From Peribacillus simplex (GTDB lineage Bacteria > Bacillota > Bacilli > Bacillales > DSM-1321): DNA of 64,000 nt. Every line of letters starts with the position of its first letter. Position 1 is the first letter of the stretch. Below, piece by piece: positions 37,374 to 46,785 of this stretch. Below the pieces are notes generated by a model that was given only the letters and a program-made list of their open reading frames with translations, was not told where the DNA came from and did not search any database. The stretch is from the NCBI RefSeq assembly GCF_001578185.1, contig NZ_CP011008.1, positions 1,206,001 through 1,270,000 on the forward strand, given 5' to 3'. Made by a program: the position numbers and the translations under genes.

Positions 37374-38063
37374 TTAATCGATGGTACAGTTTTCTATTGG
37401 ACAGTTTTCACAATCGATTTCCTGTTTCAAATAGTCTAAGTCAAGAATCGTAATGCGGCCCTTTTTAATGGAGATGACATTATTTTTCCTTAATTGAGCG
37501 AGCATCCGATTGACTACCTCACGGGATGTGCCGCAAAAATTGGCGAGTTCTTGATTTGTAAATGGAAGATTGATAACTTTACCGTCTTCAACTTCAGTTC
37601 CATGGCTATTTGATAAACGGATGAGGGTGGAGTATAATGCACCTTTCTTACCGTGCAGGAGCATATCGCGGAATTTAGCCTGGTTTTTACGGTTTTGAGC
37701 GGATAACCATGTCATCATTTCAACTGCAAGCTGGCTATCGGAGGCGATTTTCCCCTCTAATGCCTCTTTGGAAATAACCGCAACAGTTCCATCTTCCAAC
37801 ATTTTTGCATTCACCATATATTTAGGATTTGGAGAAAAAAGGACTGTTTCCCCAACCAAATCATTCTCCGAACAAATTCGTATAGTTAATTCCCGGCCGT
37901 CGGGAACAACCTTACTCAATTCTACTTTGCCTTTCAAAATATAATACAAATCACTTGCTGGGGTGCTTTCCTGAAAAAGGAAGCACCCTTTTTCCAAATG
38001 TTTAATTTGCTGTCTCTTATCTAAAATTGTATGCAGCCGATTAGATAACGAAAAACCATTCAT
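37374..38063 (-). CDS. fnr: Fnr-type oxygen-responsive regulator
   Basis: A 229-residue Crp/Fnr-family activator: cyclic-nucleotide-type beta roll (about 25-110), dimer helix, and a winged helix with recognition sequence TSREVVNRML. The C terminus carries Cys218, Cys221 and Cys226 (CENCPIENC), the C-x2-C-x4-C spacing of the 4Fe-4S ligands of B. subtilis Fnr; Asp133 is a candidate fourth ligand. It should activate anaerobic genes such as those for nitrate respiration. The ATG at 38063 follows AAAGGTGGT. A generic Crp-family regulator would lack the C-terminal cysteines. Confidence 0.87.
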   Translation of the reverse strand: MNGFSLSNRLHTILDKRQQIKHLEKGCFLFQESTPASDLYYILKGKVELSKVVPDGRELTIRICSENDLVGETVLFSPNPKYMVNAKMLEDGTVAVISKEALEGKIASDSQLAVEMMTWLSAQNRKNQAKFRDMLLHGKKGALYSTLIRLSNSHGTEVEDGKVINLPFTNQELANFCGTSREVVNRMLAQLRKNNVISIKKGRITILDLDYLKQEIDCENCPIENCTID

Positions 38064-38195
38064 GTGTATGACCACCTTTCAGATACCGTTATTACACTAC
38101 CTTTGATTTAAACGGAAAAAACACTAGTAGTCAACAACTTTGGATAATTATAGAAATTGAAATGGGTAATTTTTCTTTTGGAAGTTAAGTTTAGA

Positions 38196-38241
38196 AATTT
38201 ATAAAAATACATTTGATTTTATTTTTATTCAGTCATATAAT
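38196..38241 (+). promoter_or_regulatory. argC promoter with tandem ArgR-type boxes
   Basis: TTGATT (38213-38218) and TATAAT (38236-38241) are spaced by 17 bases. Two AT-rich Arg-box-like sequences flank and fill the promoter: 38196-38213 (ATTTATAAAAATACAT) and, reading the opposite strand, 38217-38234 (GAATAAAAAT core). Arginine-bound ArgR (AhrC) would block RNA polymerase here. Confidence 0.7.
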
Positions 38242-38288
38242 AGTATAATCAAAGAATGACAGGTACTTGAAATATAGGAGATGGTTTT

Positions 38289-39326
38289 ATGAACGTATCA
38301 ATAGTAGGTGCAACGGGTTATGGAGGAGTGGAACTAATAAGGTTTTTGAATAATCATCCGCAATTCAAGATAAAATCATTGCATACTTCATCCCAATTTG
38401 GTCGAAATTTATATGAAGAAAATGCACATTTAATGCATATGAAAGATAAATTAGAAGAAATTGATCCGGAAGCGATTGCAAAAAAATCCGATATTGTATT
38501 TCTTGCAACTCCTTCTGGTGTTTCCTCACAATTGATTTCGGAATTTTCGGACCTTGACATTAAAGTAATCGATCTATCAGGAGACCTGAGGCTTCAAACC
38601 CCAGGTGAATATGAACACTGGTATAAAAAAACAGCCGCGCCACAGCATATTATTGAAGAAGCCGTATACGGTTTGGCTGAATGGAATGCTGAAGCGATAA
38701 GGCAAGCGGCGATTGTTGCAAATCCAGGGTGCTACCCAACCGCATCACTTTTAGGCCTTGCCCCTCTATTCACAGAAGGATTGGCCGGAGCAGCTGCAGA
38801 AGTGATCATCGATGCAAAATCCGGGGTTTCAGGGGCGGGTAAATCACTTTCGGCCGTTACACATTATAGTGAAATGAATGAGAACTTTAAGATATATAAG
38901 GTAAATCAACATCAACATATACCGGAAATCGAACAACAGCTTGGACGATGGTCAGCGGATTTACAACCTATTACCTTTAATACCCATCTGGTACCAATGA
39001 CAAGAGGTATTATGGCGACGATGTATATAAAGGTAAATCGGGAAACCTCAAATGTTGAATTAAAGGATTTATACGAAACAGTATACGAGAACCATCCTTT
39101 TGTCCGGGTACAGCCGCTCGATCGCTTCCCATCCACGAAACAGGTATATGGATCGAACTTTTGCGACATTGGTGTCGCATATGATGAAAGAACAGGTAGG
39201 GTAACGGTAGTTTCGGTTATTGATAATTTAGTGAAGGGTGCTGCAGGGCAGGCCATTCAAAATGCAAATATATTAATGGGACTAGAAGAAACGGCAGGAC
39301 TATGGAACAGTCCGCTATATCCATAA
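38289..39326 (+). CDS. argC: N-acetyl-gamma-glutamyl-phosphate reductase
   Basis: ArgC reduces N-acetylglutamyl phosphate with NADPH, step 3 of ornithine synthesis. The 345-residue protein has the dinucleotide loop GATGYGGVELIR at residues 7-18 and the catalytic cysteine Cys148 in NPGCYPTA. It is the first gene of the argCJBD-carAB-argF operon, behind an ArgR-type promoter. The ATG has a TAGGAG ribosome site. Length and motifs match the family. Confidence 0.96.
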   Translation: MNVSIVGATGYGGVELIRFLNNHPQFKIKSLHTSSQFGRNLYEENAHLMHMKDKLEEIDPEAIAKKSDIVFLATPSGVSSQLISEFSDLDIKVIDLSGDLRLQTPGEYEHWYKKTAAPQHIIEEAVYGLAEWNAEAIRQAAIVANPGCYPTASLLGLAPLFTEGLAGAAAEVIIDAKSGVSGAGKSLSAVTHYSEMNENFKIYKVNQHQHIPEIEQQLGRWSADLQPITFNTHLVPMTRGIMATMYIKVNRETSNVELKDLYETVYENHPFVRVQPLDRFPSTKQVYGSNFCDIGVAYDERTGRVTVVSVIDNLVKGAAGQAIQNANILMGLEETAGLWNSPLYP

Positions 39327-39342
39327 ACTTTGGAGGGAAATA

Positions 39343-40575
39343 ATGAATACACTACAGCCAGTTGAAGAAATCAAACAAATTCAAGAAGGAAACATTTTAA
39401 TGCCTCAAGGATTCAAAGCGTCAGGTGTCCATGCAGGATTGCGCTACTCCAAAAAGGATGTTGGCATCATTTTTACCGATGTTCCAGCGTCGGCCGCCGC
39501 GGTTTATACACAAAACGTTGTTCAGGCCGCTCCAATCAATGTAACGAAAGATAGCATTGCCGCTTCTGGAAAACTTCACGGCATTGTAGTGAATAGTGCT
39601 TGTGCGAATGCTTGTACAGGAGTACAGGGTCTAAAAGATGCATATGAAATGAGGAAGCTTGCGGCTCAAAAGTTCGGTATGGAGGATCATTCATTTGCAG
39701 TGGCTTCTACCGGGGTAATAGGGGAATTCATGAAAATGGAAAAAGTTAGAAAAGGGATAGAGTCATTGCAGCCAGAAAATTCACCTGAAGCTGCCGATGA
39801 TTTTGGTACAGCCATTTTAACAACGGATATTGTAACGAAGAGCTGTGGTTATGTAACAATTATAGACGGTAAAACCGTGAAAATGGGAGGAGCAGCGAAG
39901 GGTTCGGGAATGATTCATCCAAACATGGCAACAATGCTCGGTTTCATTACAACGGATGCCGTCATCGAACCGAATGATTTACAGCAAGCACTATCTTCCA
40001 TAACCAACGATACATTCAATCAAATTACGGTTGATGGTGACTGTTCAACGAACGACATGGTGTTAGTGCTTGCGAATGGAGAAGCGAAAAATGAACCTTT
40101 GACAGCTAACCATCCAGAATGGTCTGTCTTCTTGGAATTATTAAAACAAACATCCGAAAATTTGGCAAAACAAATTGCGAAAGACGGAGAAGGTGCCACA
40201 AAACTGATAGAAGTGAATGTTCATGGCATGCCTACGAAGCAAGATTCACAGATGATGGCGAAGACGATCGTTGGATCAAATCTAGTGAAAACGGCAGCTT
40301 TTGGAGCGGATGCAAACTGGGGACGAATCATTGCGGCGATGGGAAGAAGCGGAGTGGGATTCAATCCGGATCAAACGACGATTGTTTTTGGTGATATTGT
40401 CGTACTTAAAGATGGTGAGCCAGTACTGTTTTCTGAGGAAGAAGCCAAAGCATATTTGGAAAATGAAAGTATCATCATTCATGTTTATTTGAAAAATGGC
40501 AATGAATCCGGAACGGCATGGGGCTGCGATTTAACCTATGATTATGTAAAAATAAACGGAAGCTATCGTTCGTAA
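39343..40575 (+). CDS. argJ: Bifunctional ornithine acetyltransferase / N-acetylglutamate synthase
   Basis: ArgJ transfers the acetyl group from N-acetylornithine to glutamate and so recycles it. The 410-residue precursor has the self-cleavage and nucleophile site in HPNMATMLGF (cleavage between Ala and Thr), the GGAAKGSGMI block before it, and TVDGDCSTNDM downstream. Its presence means that the pathway is cyclic. It starts 16 bases after argC with a TGGAGGG ribosome site. Confidence 0.95.
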   Translation: MNTLQPVEEIKQIQEGNILMPQGFKASGVHAGLRYSKKDVGIIFTDVPASAAAVYTQNVVQAAPINVTKDSIAASGKLHGIVVNSACANACTGVQGLKDAYEMRKLAAQKFGMEDHSFAVASTGVIGEFMKMEKVRKGIESLQPENSPEAADDFGTAILTTDIVTKSCGYVTIIDGKTVKMGGAAKGSGMIHPNMATMLGFITTDAVIEPNDLQQALSSITNDTFNQITVDGDCSTNDMVLVLANGEAKNEPLTANHPEWSVFLELLKQTSENLAKQIAKDGEGATKLIEVNVHGMPTKQDSQMMAKTIVGSNLVKTAAFGADANWGRIIAAMGRSGVGFNPDQTTIVFGDIVVLKDGEPVLFSEEEAKAYLENESIIIHVYLKNGNESGTAWGCDLTYDYVKINGSYRS

Positions 40576-40587
40576 GGGGGGGAAATA

Positions 40588-41361
40588 ATGAACATATTAG
40601 TCATAAAGTGCGGCGGCAGTATCATCAATGAGTTATCGGAGTCGTTTTTCAATAGTGTTATAGAGTTACAAAACCGCGGCTACCAAATTGTCTTTGTTCA
40701 TGGAGGCGGCCCTGATATAAATTCGATGCTTGAAAAATATGAAATTGAACCAGTCTTTGAAAATGGTTTAAGAAAAACGACCTCTGAAGTGATGGGAATT
40801 GTGGAACTTATGCTGGCAGGCAAATCTAACCGCAGTCTCGTTCATAAATTGGAAGCACACGGAATTAAGGCTGTCGGTTTAAGTGGTTCTGACGGCGGGA
40901 TTCTCACAGGTGAGTATATCGATGAACAGAAACTTGGAGCTGTAGGCGAGATACAAAAAGTCAATACTGAATTACTTGGGATATTATTCGAAAATGGTTA
41001 TTGTCCCGTATTGACGCCAATTTCAACTACCGAAGAAGGTACTAAATTAAATGTGAATGCTGATATAGCCGCTGGGTCTGTAGCGAAGGCGCTATCTGCA
41101 GACATGTGTTTATTTGTGACCGATGTTAAAGGGGTCTTAAAGAATGAACAGATCATTGAGGAATTGACTGAAACGGAAACGAAGGATTTGATAAAGGATG
41201 GAAGTATCCATGGAGGAATGATTCCGAAAGTCAATACTGCGTTATCGGTGCTGAATAAAGGGGTTGAAGAAGTGATGATCGTTAGTGGAAAAGATCATTT
41301 TTATCAAGGTGGACAATTCATCGGTACGAAATTTCTTCAGGAAGAAGGGGTATTTCAATGA
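40588..41361 (+). CDS. argB: Acetylglutamate kinase
   Basis: ArgB phosphorylates N-acetylglutamate. The 257-residue amino-acid kinase fold shows KCGGS (Lys8 region) at the start, VHGGGPDI, GLRKTTSEVMGIVEL, and the ADMCLFVTDVKGV nucleotide segment. It is of the short type without the N-terminal extension found in arginine-inhibited hexameric kinases, as is usual in Bacillus (known of the family). The ribosome site is AAGGGGGG; the gene overlaps argD by four bases. Confidence 0.95.
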   Translation: MNILVIKCGGSIINELSESFFNSVIELQNRGYQIVFVHGGGPDINSMLEKYEIEPVFENGLRKTTSEVMGIVELMLAGKSNRSLVHKLEAHGIKAVGLSGSDGGILTGEYIDEQKLGAVGEIQKVNTELLGILFENGYCPVLTPISTTEEGTKLNVNADIAAGSVAKALSADMCLFVTDVKGVLKNEQIIEELTETETKDLIKDGSIHGGMIPKVNTALSVLNKGVEEVMIVSGKDHFYQGGQFIGTKFLQEEGVFQ

Positions 41362-42509
41362 GTTCTTTATTTCCAACATATGCAAGGTGGAACATTGAGC
41401 CTAGAAAAGCGTCAGGAATGAAGATTACGAGTACAACAGGTAAAGAGTATCTGGATTTCACATCCGGAATCGGGGTTTTGAATCTTGGTCATTGTCACGA
41501 GTTGGTAAAAATGGCAGTCACCAAACAGCTTAATGAATATTGGCACGTATCGAACATGTTTCAAAGTTCCATACAGGAACGGACAGCACAAATGCTGGCA
41601 GATGCCTCCGGTTTAAGCCAGGTATTTTTTGCTAACAGTGGAGCCGAAGCGAATGAGGCAGCTATCAAACTAGCGCGTAAAGCTACTGGGAAAAGCAAAA
41701 TCGTCACATGTCTGCAGTCTTTCCACGGCCGTACGTTTGCAACGATGGCAGCAACGGGACAGGAAAAAATAAAGACTGGTTTCGGACCGATGCTTGCTTC
41801 ATTCGAGTATGTTCCATTTAATGATAATGATGCCATGACAGCAGCCATAGATGAAAATACGGCGGCTGTAATGATTGAAATAGTTCAAGGTGAGGGCGGC
41901 ATCCATGTTGTACAGCAATCCTATCTGGATGCGATTCAAACTCAATGCCAAGAACACGGAGCTCTTCTTATCATTGATGAAATTCAGACTGGGATAGGAC
42001 GTACAGGGAAACCATTTGCATTCCAGCATTTTAATATCCAACCCGACATCATCACTTCAGCAAAGGGGCTGGGAAATGGCCTGCCAATCGGCGCGATGAT
42101 TGGAAAGGAAAGGTTGTCGGATTTCTTTAACCCTGGAAGTCATGGATCCACATTTGGAGGTAATCCCATTAGTGTTGCAGCAGCAGAATCCGTTTTAAAG
42201 GAAATTTTCCAATCAGGGTTTTTAAAAGAGACCGTGAAAAAGGCTGAATACCTTGAGAGTGAATTGGCAAAAGCGTTAAAGGAATCGGAAGAAGTTAAAG
42301 AGATTCGCGGACTGGGGTTGATGGTCGGGATTGAATGCAAACAGGATGTTCAGGGGTTTTTAATGGAACTTCAAGAAGAGGGCTTACTTGTGTTGAGTGC
42401 AGGTCCTAAAGTGCTTCGTTTACTCCCATCTCTGACAGTTACTGAATCGGAAATCGATATGGCGATAAGTAAAATTGAAAAAATATTGGCAATAAAACAA
42501 ACTATTTAA
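41358..42509 (+). CDS. argD: Acetylornithine aminotransferase
   Basis: ArgD converts N-acetylglutamate semialdehyde to N-acetylornithine with PLP. The 383-residue class III aminotransferase has FANSGAEANEAAIKLAR, the cofactor-binding LLIIDEIQTG and the PLP lysine in TSAKGLGNGLPIGA. Its ATGA overlap with argB indicates translational coupling. Downstream, before carA, is an 81-base gap with further Arg-box-like sequences. Confidence 0.95.
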   Translation: MSSLFPTYARWNIEPRKASGMKITSTTGKEYLDFTSGIGVLNLGHCHELVKMAVTKQLNEYWHVSNMFQSSIQERTAQMLADASGLSQVFFANSGAEANEAAIKLARKATGKSKIVTCLQSFHGRTFATMAATGQEKIKTGFGPMLASFEYVPFNDNDAMTAAIDENTAAVMIEIVQGEGGIHVVQQSYLDAIQTQCQEHGALLIIDEIQTGIGRTGKPFAFQHFNIQPDIITSAKGLGNGLPIGAMIGKERLSDFFNPGSHGSTFGGNPISVAAAESVLKEIFQSGFLKETVKKAEYLESELAKALKESEEVKEIRGLGLMVGIECKQDVQGFLMELQEEGLLVLSAGPKVLRLLPSLTVTESEIDMAISKIEKILAIKQTI

Positions 42510-42513
42510 ATTT

Positions 42514-42547
42514 AATGAATTTTTATAGAACAAAATGAATAATTATG
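42514..42547 (+). promoter_or_regulatory. Arg-box-like pair upstream of carA
   Basis: Two AT-rich sequences with the ATGAAT core, AATGAATTTTTATAG (42514-42528) and AAATGAATAATTATG (42533-42547), lie in the argD-carA gap. They suggest a secondary ArgR-controlled promoter; the -10 (TATTCT near 42549) is plausible, but no good -35 is seen. Confidence 0.4.
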
Positions 42548-42590
42548 CTATTCTATATATAAATATACAGCATCTAAAGAGGTGAAGATC

Positions 42591-43673
42591 ATGAAAAACT
42601 TTCTATATTTAGAGAATGGTTCCGTCTTTGAAGGGGAACTGCTGACTAAATCGACTGAAAATGCAATCAATGGAGAGATTGTCTTTTTTACAGGGATGAC
42701 CGGATATCAAGAAGTATTGACAGATCCTTCATATAAGGACCAAATTGTCGTTTTCACATATCCTCTAATCGGAAATTATGGAATCAATGAAAATGATTTT
42801 GAGAGTAAGAGGCCACATGTTGCCGGTGTTATTGTATATGAAGGGAATATGAGCCATTCCCATTATCAAGCTAAATATTCACTTGGTGAATATTTAGACA
42901 AGTGGAACATTCCGCTTTTAAGCCATGTTGACACAAGAGCGGTCGTTAAAAATATAAGACAGGAAGGTTCCATGCAGGCTGTCATCACAGCCGAAGAAAA
43001 ATTTTCTATCAAACCTGGCCAGGTTTGTTTATCAGCCCATGTATCTGAGGTATCCACAAAGGTGGTCGAGAGCTTCGGAGAAGGCGACAAGCATGTGGTG
43101 ATGATTGATTTCGGTTATAAAAAATCCATATTGGATTCTTTGATTGACCAAGGCTGCCGAGTTTCAGTCGTTCCATTCGATACTGAGTTCGAACAAATCA
43201 AGGACTTGAAGCCGGATGGTATTTTGCTTTCAAATGGGCCTGGGGATCCAAAACAGCTTGAATACCTTTTAGGAAACATAAAGAAGGTCATTACGAATTT
43301 CCCAACGATGGGCATATGTCTCGGTCATCAATTAACGGCCCTAGCCTTTGGGGGAAATACAAAAAAAATGCTGTTTGGACATCGGGGTGCGAATCAGCCC
43401 GTGGTCGATTTGAAAACGAAACAGGTGTATATGAGTTCTCAAAATCATAGTTATGAGGTTGATGAACCGAGCTTACAAGGAACATCTCTTCAAGTGAGAT
43501 TCAGGAATGTGAATGATAGCACAGTTGAGGGGCTTATGCATGAAGACCTGCCAATATTCACTACCCAGTACCATCCGGAGGCTAATCCAGGACCCATCGA
43601 GAGTTCACTTCTTTTCAACGACTTTTTACAAATGATAAATGATTATAGCGGGAGAGAAAAAGCCTATGCCTAA
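42591..43673 (+). CDS. carA: Carbamoyl-phosphate synthase small subunit (arginine-specific)
   Basis: CarA is the glutaminase that feeds ammonia to CarB. The 360-residue protein has the N-terminal CPSase domain (LENGSVFEGE, FFTGMTGYQEVLTDPSY) and a class I glutamine amidotransferase domain with the nucleophile in GICLGHQL and the His/Glu pair in YHPEANPGP. The start is ATG 42591, after GAGGTG; a GTG at 42582 overlaps this site. Location inside the arg operon marks it as the arginine-specific form, separate from the pyrimidine-linked pyrAA. Confidence 0.95.
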   Translation: MKNFLYLENGSVFEGELLTKSTENAINGEIVFFTGMTGYQEVLTDPSYKDQIVVFTYPLIGNYGINENDFESKRPHVAGVIVYEGNMSHSHYQAKYSLGEYLDKWNIPLLSHVDTRAVVKNIRQEGSMQAVITAEEKFSIKPGQVCLSAHVSEVSTKVVESFGEGDKHVVMIDFGYKKSILDSLIDQGCRVSVVPFDTEFEQIKDLKPDGILLSNGPGDPKQLEYLLGNIKKVITNFPTMGICLGHQLTALAFGGNTKKMLFGHRGANQPVVDLKTKQVYMSSQNHSYEVDEPSLQGTSLQVRFRNVNDSTVEGLMHEDLPIFTTQYHPEANPGPIESSLLFNDFLQMINDYSGREKAYA

Positions 43674-46600
43674 GGACAACACGATACAGACCATTTTAGT
43701 GATTGGTTCGGGGCCAATTGTCATCGGGCAGGCCGCCGAATTTGATTATGCAGGTACACAGGCCTGCCTCGCTTTAAAAGAAGAAGGATATAAAGTCATA
43801 CTGGTCAACAACAATCCGGCAACAATCATGACTGATGATATGAATGCGGATGCTGTCTATTTCGAACCTTTAACAGTGGATGTACTGGAAAAGATCATTT
43901 CCAAAGAAAAGCCGGATGGCCTGCTGGCTACATTAGGCGGTCAAACAGGATTGAATCTTGCTTATCAATTGGATGATGCTGGAGTACTTGAAAAATATAA
44001 AGTCAAATTATTGGGAACTCCGATCGATTCCATCAAAAAAGGGGAGGATCGTGAACTGTTCCGTGAGCTGATGTTTGAAATAGGTGAACCCGTTCCCGAC
44101 AGTACAATTGTCCATACTCTTGAAGAAGCGATAGCTTTTGCCGAAAAAATCGGTTTCCCGATCATCGTTCGTCCCGCGTATACACTCGGCGGCACTGGCG
44201 GTGGGATTGCTGATTCATTGGATACCTTTAAGGAACTTGTCCGGGGCGGACTCCAAGAAAGCCCGATTACACAATGCTTGATTGAAAGAAGCATAGCTGG
44301 ATTTAAAGAAGTCGAATATGAAGTAATGCGAGATGGCATCAATACGTGCATCACTATCTGTAATATGGAAAATATCGATCCGGTAGGGATCCATACTGGT
44401 GATTCCATCGTTGTGGCACCATCACAGACCTTATCGGACGATGAGTTTCAGATGCTTCGTTCCGCTTCAATTAAAATCATTTCTGCTTTAGGTATCATAG
44501 GCGGCTGTAACATTCAATTCGCACTTGATCCGAAAAGCAAACAATATTATCTAATTGAAGTAAACCCACGCGTCAGCCGTTCATCGGCATTAGCTTCCAA
44601 AGCAACAGGCTATCCCATAGCACGCATAGCTGCAAAGCTTGCTGTTGGCTACCATTTATCGGAAATCGTCAATCCTGTAACGAAAAGCACATATTCAAGC
44701 TTTGAACCTGCTCTTGACTATGTAGCGGTGAAGTTCCCGAGGTGGCCATTCGATAAATTCAAGACCGCCAACCGCAAATTGGGAACACAAATGAAGGCGA
44801 CAGGTGAAGTGATGGCTTTACACCGCAGTTTTGAGGGGGGAGTCCAAAAGGCCGTCGATTCTTTGGAATTAAAAACGAATGGACTGCAGCTATCATCGCT
44901 GAAAAATAAAACCGTTCCTGAGCTTTGGGGGAAGCTTGCCGAAAAATCTGATGAGCGAATATTTGTCATTTTTGAAATGCTCAGAAAAGGCGTGACGATT
45001 GAAGAAATCCATGAAGCCACAACCATAGATTATTTCTTCCTTAAATCCTTTGATTCATTGATCCAAAACGAAATGAAGATTGAAGCTAGGAGAATCGATC
45101 AGGTAACAAAGGAAGAACTGCAGTCATATAAGGAAAAGGGCTTTTCAGACCGCTATCTTGCTTCCGTATGGAATGTAAGCGAGCTGGAAGTGAGGGCACA
45201 CCGGAAGTCACTTGGCCTTACGGCTGTATACAAAACGGTTGATACATGTGCAGCCGAGTTCGAATCACATACTAACTATCACTATTCAACATATTTCGGT
45301 GAGAACGAACAGAAAAAAACGGATAAAAAGAAAGTCTTGATGATTGGCAGCGGCCCGATCCGGATTGGACAGGGAATAGAATTTGATTACTGTTCCGTTC
45401 ACGGGGTTTATGCACTCCAGGATGAAAATGTTGAAACGATCATGATTAATAATAACCCGGAAACGGTAAGTACGGATTTTGCCACGGCAGACCGCCTTTA
45501 TTTCGAGCCGTTAACTCTGGAATACGTTCTTAATGTAATAGAAGCGGAAGGTATTGAAGATGTTATCGTCCAATTTGGTGGGCAGACTGCGATAAACCTG
45601 GCAAAAGGCCTGGAAGATTACGGTGTCAATTTGTTGGGGACTTCCTTCGATACACTCGATCAATTAGAAGACCGTGATCGTTTTTATCAGCTTCTTCAAA
45701 AACTGGATATTCCTCATGTACCGGGTTCGATGGCTAATGGTGAAGAACAATTAATTGACCGTGCAGAGGCTATCGGTTTTCCAGTACTCTTACGCCCATC
45801 ATATGTAATTGGCGGCCAAGGAATGGAAATAATCCGCTCCAAGGAAAGCTTATTGAATAGAATGGAAAATGGGAATGCACTTGCATACCCCGTATTGATC
45901 GATTCTTATATTCCAGGGAAAGAAGCCGAAATCGATTTGATTGCTGATGGAAATGATGTATATATTCCAATCATTGCGGAACATGTAGAAAAAGCAGGCG
46001 TCCATTCAGGGGATAGCATGGCATTACTGCCAGCCCAATCATTAACCAATGAAATCAAAGATAAAATGACCCTATATGCGAAAAAACTAGTAATCGAGCT
46101 TGGTTATAAAGGACTTATGAACATTCAATTCGTGATTGAAGGAAATAGTGTATATGTATTGGAAGTAAACCCTCGCGCCAGTCGGACAATTCCAATCATC
46201 AGTAAAGTCACCGATGTACCCTTGGTGCAAATAGCGACAAAAATATTGCTTGGGAAATATTCATTGTCGAATGTGTTCGAAAAAACGGGCTTAATGGAAG
46301 AAATTCCATATGCAGTCGTCAAATATCCAGTATTCTCTACATTTGCACTAAGCGGCCTTGATTCGAAGGTAGGTCCGGAAATGAAATCAACTGGTGAAGG
46401 AATCGCCATCGGAGTAACGGTAAAAGAAGCATTGACAAAAGTATTCCATGCTCAAAATGCTAATCATAATTCAGGTGTTTATCAATCCAAATCAGTCAAA
46501 TTAAGCGAAGATTTGCTAGTGCAAATCAGTGAAGCAGGTTTAACACTGGGGGATTCAAATTTTGATAAATGGTTAAATGAAGGGAATGCATCGGTTGTTT

Positions 46601-46785
46601 TGGCATATGGAACAACAGAAGAAGATAAGAAGCTAAGGCTAATGGCAGCAAAATATCGCCTTCTGGCATTTACGGAAGAAGAGACTTTCAAAGCCTATCT
46701 ACAATCGTTAGAAAATGCTGATCCAGGGGTTATCTCGCTTCAGGAATGGCTTGTATCATATTCGGAAGGAGTGTCACAAGTATGA
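43666..46785 (+). CDS. carB: Carbamoyl-phosphate synthase large subunit (arginine-specific)
   Basis: CarB is the synthetase that makes carbamoyl phosphate from bicarbonate, ammonia and two ATP. The 1039-residue protein shows the internal duplication of two ATP-grasp halves (VIGSGPIVIGQAAEFDYAG near residue 12 and MIGSGPIRIGQGIEFDY near 562), ending in a short C-terminal domain. The length is near the 1030 residues of the arginine-specific B. subtilis enzyme and shorter than the pyrimidine form (about 1071). Start ATG 43666 overlaps carA by 8 bases and has a GGGAGAG ribosome site. Confidence 0.95.
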   Translation: MPKDNTIQTILVIGSGPIVIGQAAEFDYAGTQACLALKEEGYKVILVNNNPATIMTDDMNADAVYFEPLTVDVLEKIISKEKPDGLLATLGGQTGLNLAYQLDDAGVLEKYKVKLLGTPIDSIKKGEDRELFRELMFEIGEPVPDSTIVHTLEEAIAFAEKIGFPIIVRPAYTLGGTGGGIADSLDTFKELVRGGLQESPITQCLIERSIAGFKEVEYEVMRDGINTCITICNMENIDPVGIHTGDSIVVAPSQTLSDDEFQMLRSASIKIISALGIIGGCNIQFALDPKSKQYYLIEVNPRVSRSSALASKATGYPIARIAAKLAVGYHLSEIVNPVTKSTYSSFEPALDYVAVKFPRWPFDKFKTANRKLGTQMKATGEVMALHRSFEGGVQKAVDSLELKTNGLQLSSLKNKTVPELWGKLAEKSDERIFVIFEMLRKGVTIEEIHEATTIDYFFLKSFDSLIQNEMKIEARRIDQVTKEELQSYKEKGFSDRYLASVWNVSELEVRAHRKSLGLTAVYKTVDTCAAEFESHTNYHYSTYFGENEQKKTDKKKVLMIGSGPIRIGQGIEFDYCSVHGVYALQDENVETIMINNNPETVSTDFATADRLYFEPLTLEYVLNVIEAEGIEDVIVQFGGQTAINLAKGLEDYGVNLLGTSFDTLDQLEDRDRFYQLLQKLDIPHVPGSMANGEEQLIDRAEAIGFPVLLRPSYVIGGQGMEIIRSKESLLNRMENGNALAYPVLIDSYIPGKEAEIDLIADGNDVYIPIIAEHVEKAGVHSGDSMALLPAQSLTNEIKDKMTLYAKKLVIELGYKGLMNIQFVIEGNSVYVLEVNPRASRTIPIISKVTDVPLVQIATKILLGKYSLSNVFEKTGLMEEIPYAVVKYPVFSTFALSGLDSKVGPEMKSTGEGIAIGVTVKEALTKVFHAQNANHNSGVYQSKSVKLSEDLLVQISEAGLTLGDSNFDKWLNEGNASVVLAYGTTEEDKKLRLMAAKYRLLAFTEEETFKAYLQSLENADPGVISLQEWLVSYSEGVSQV

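Noticed and set aside
43965-44408. 147-codon open frame antisense to carB
   Set aside because: It is opposite the first ATP-grasp domain, whose conservation explains the open frame; no start signals.
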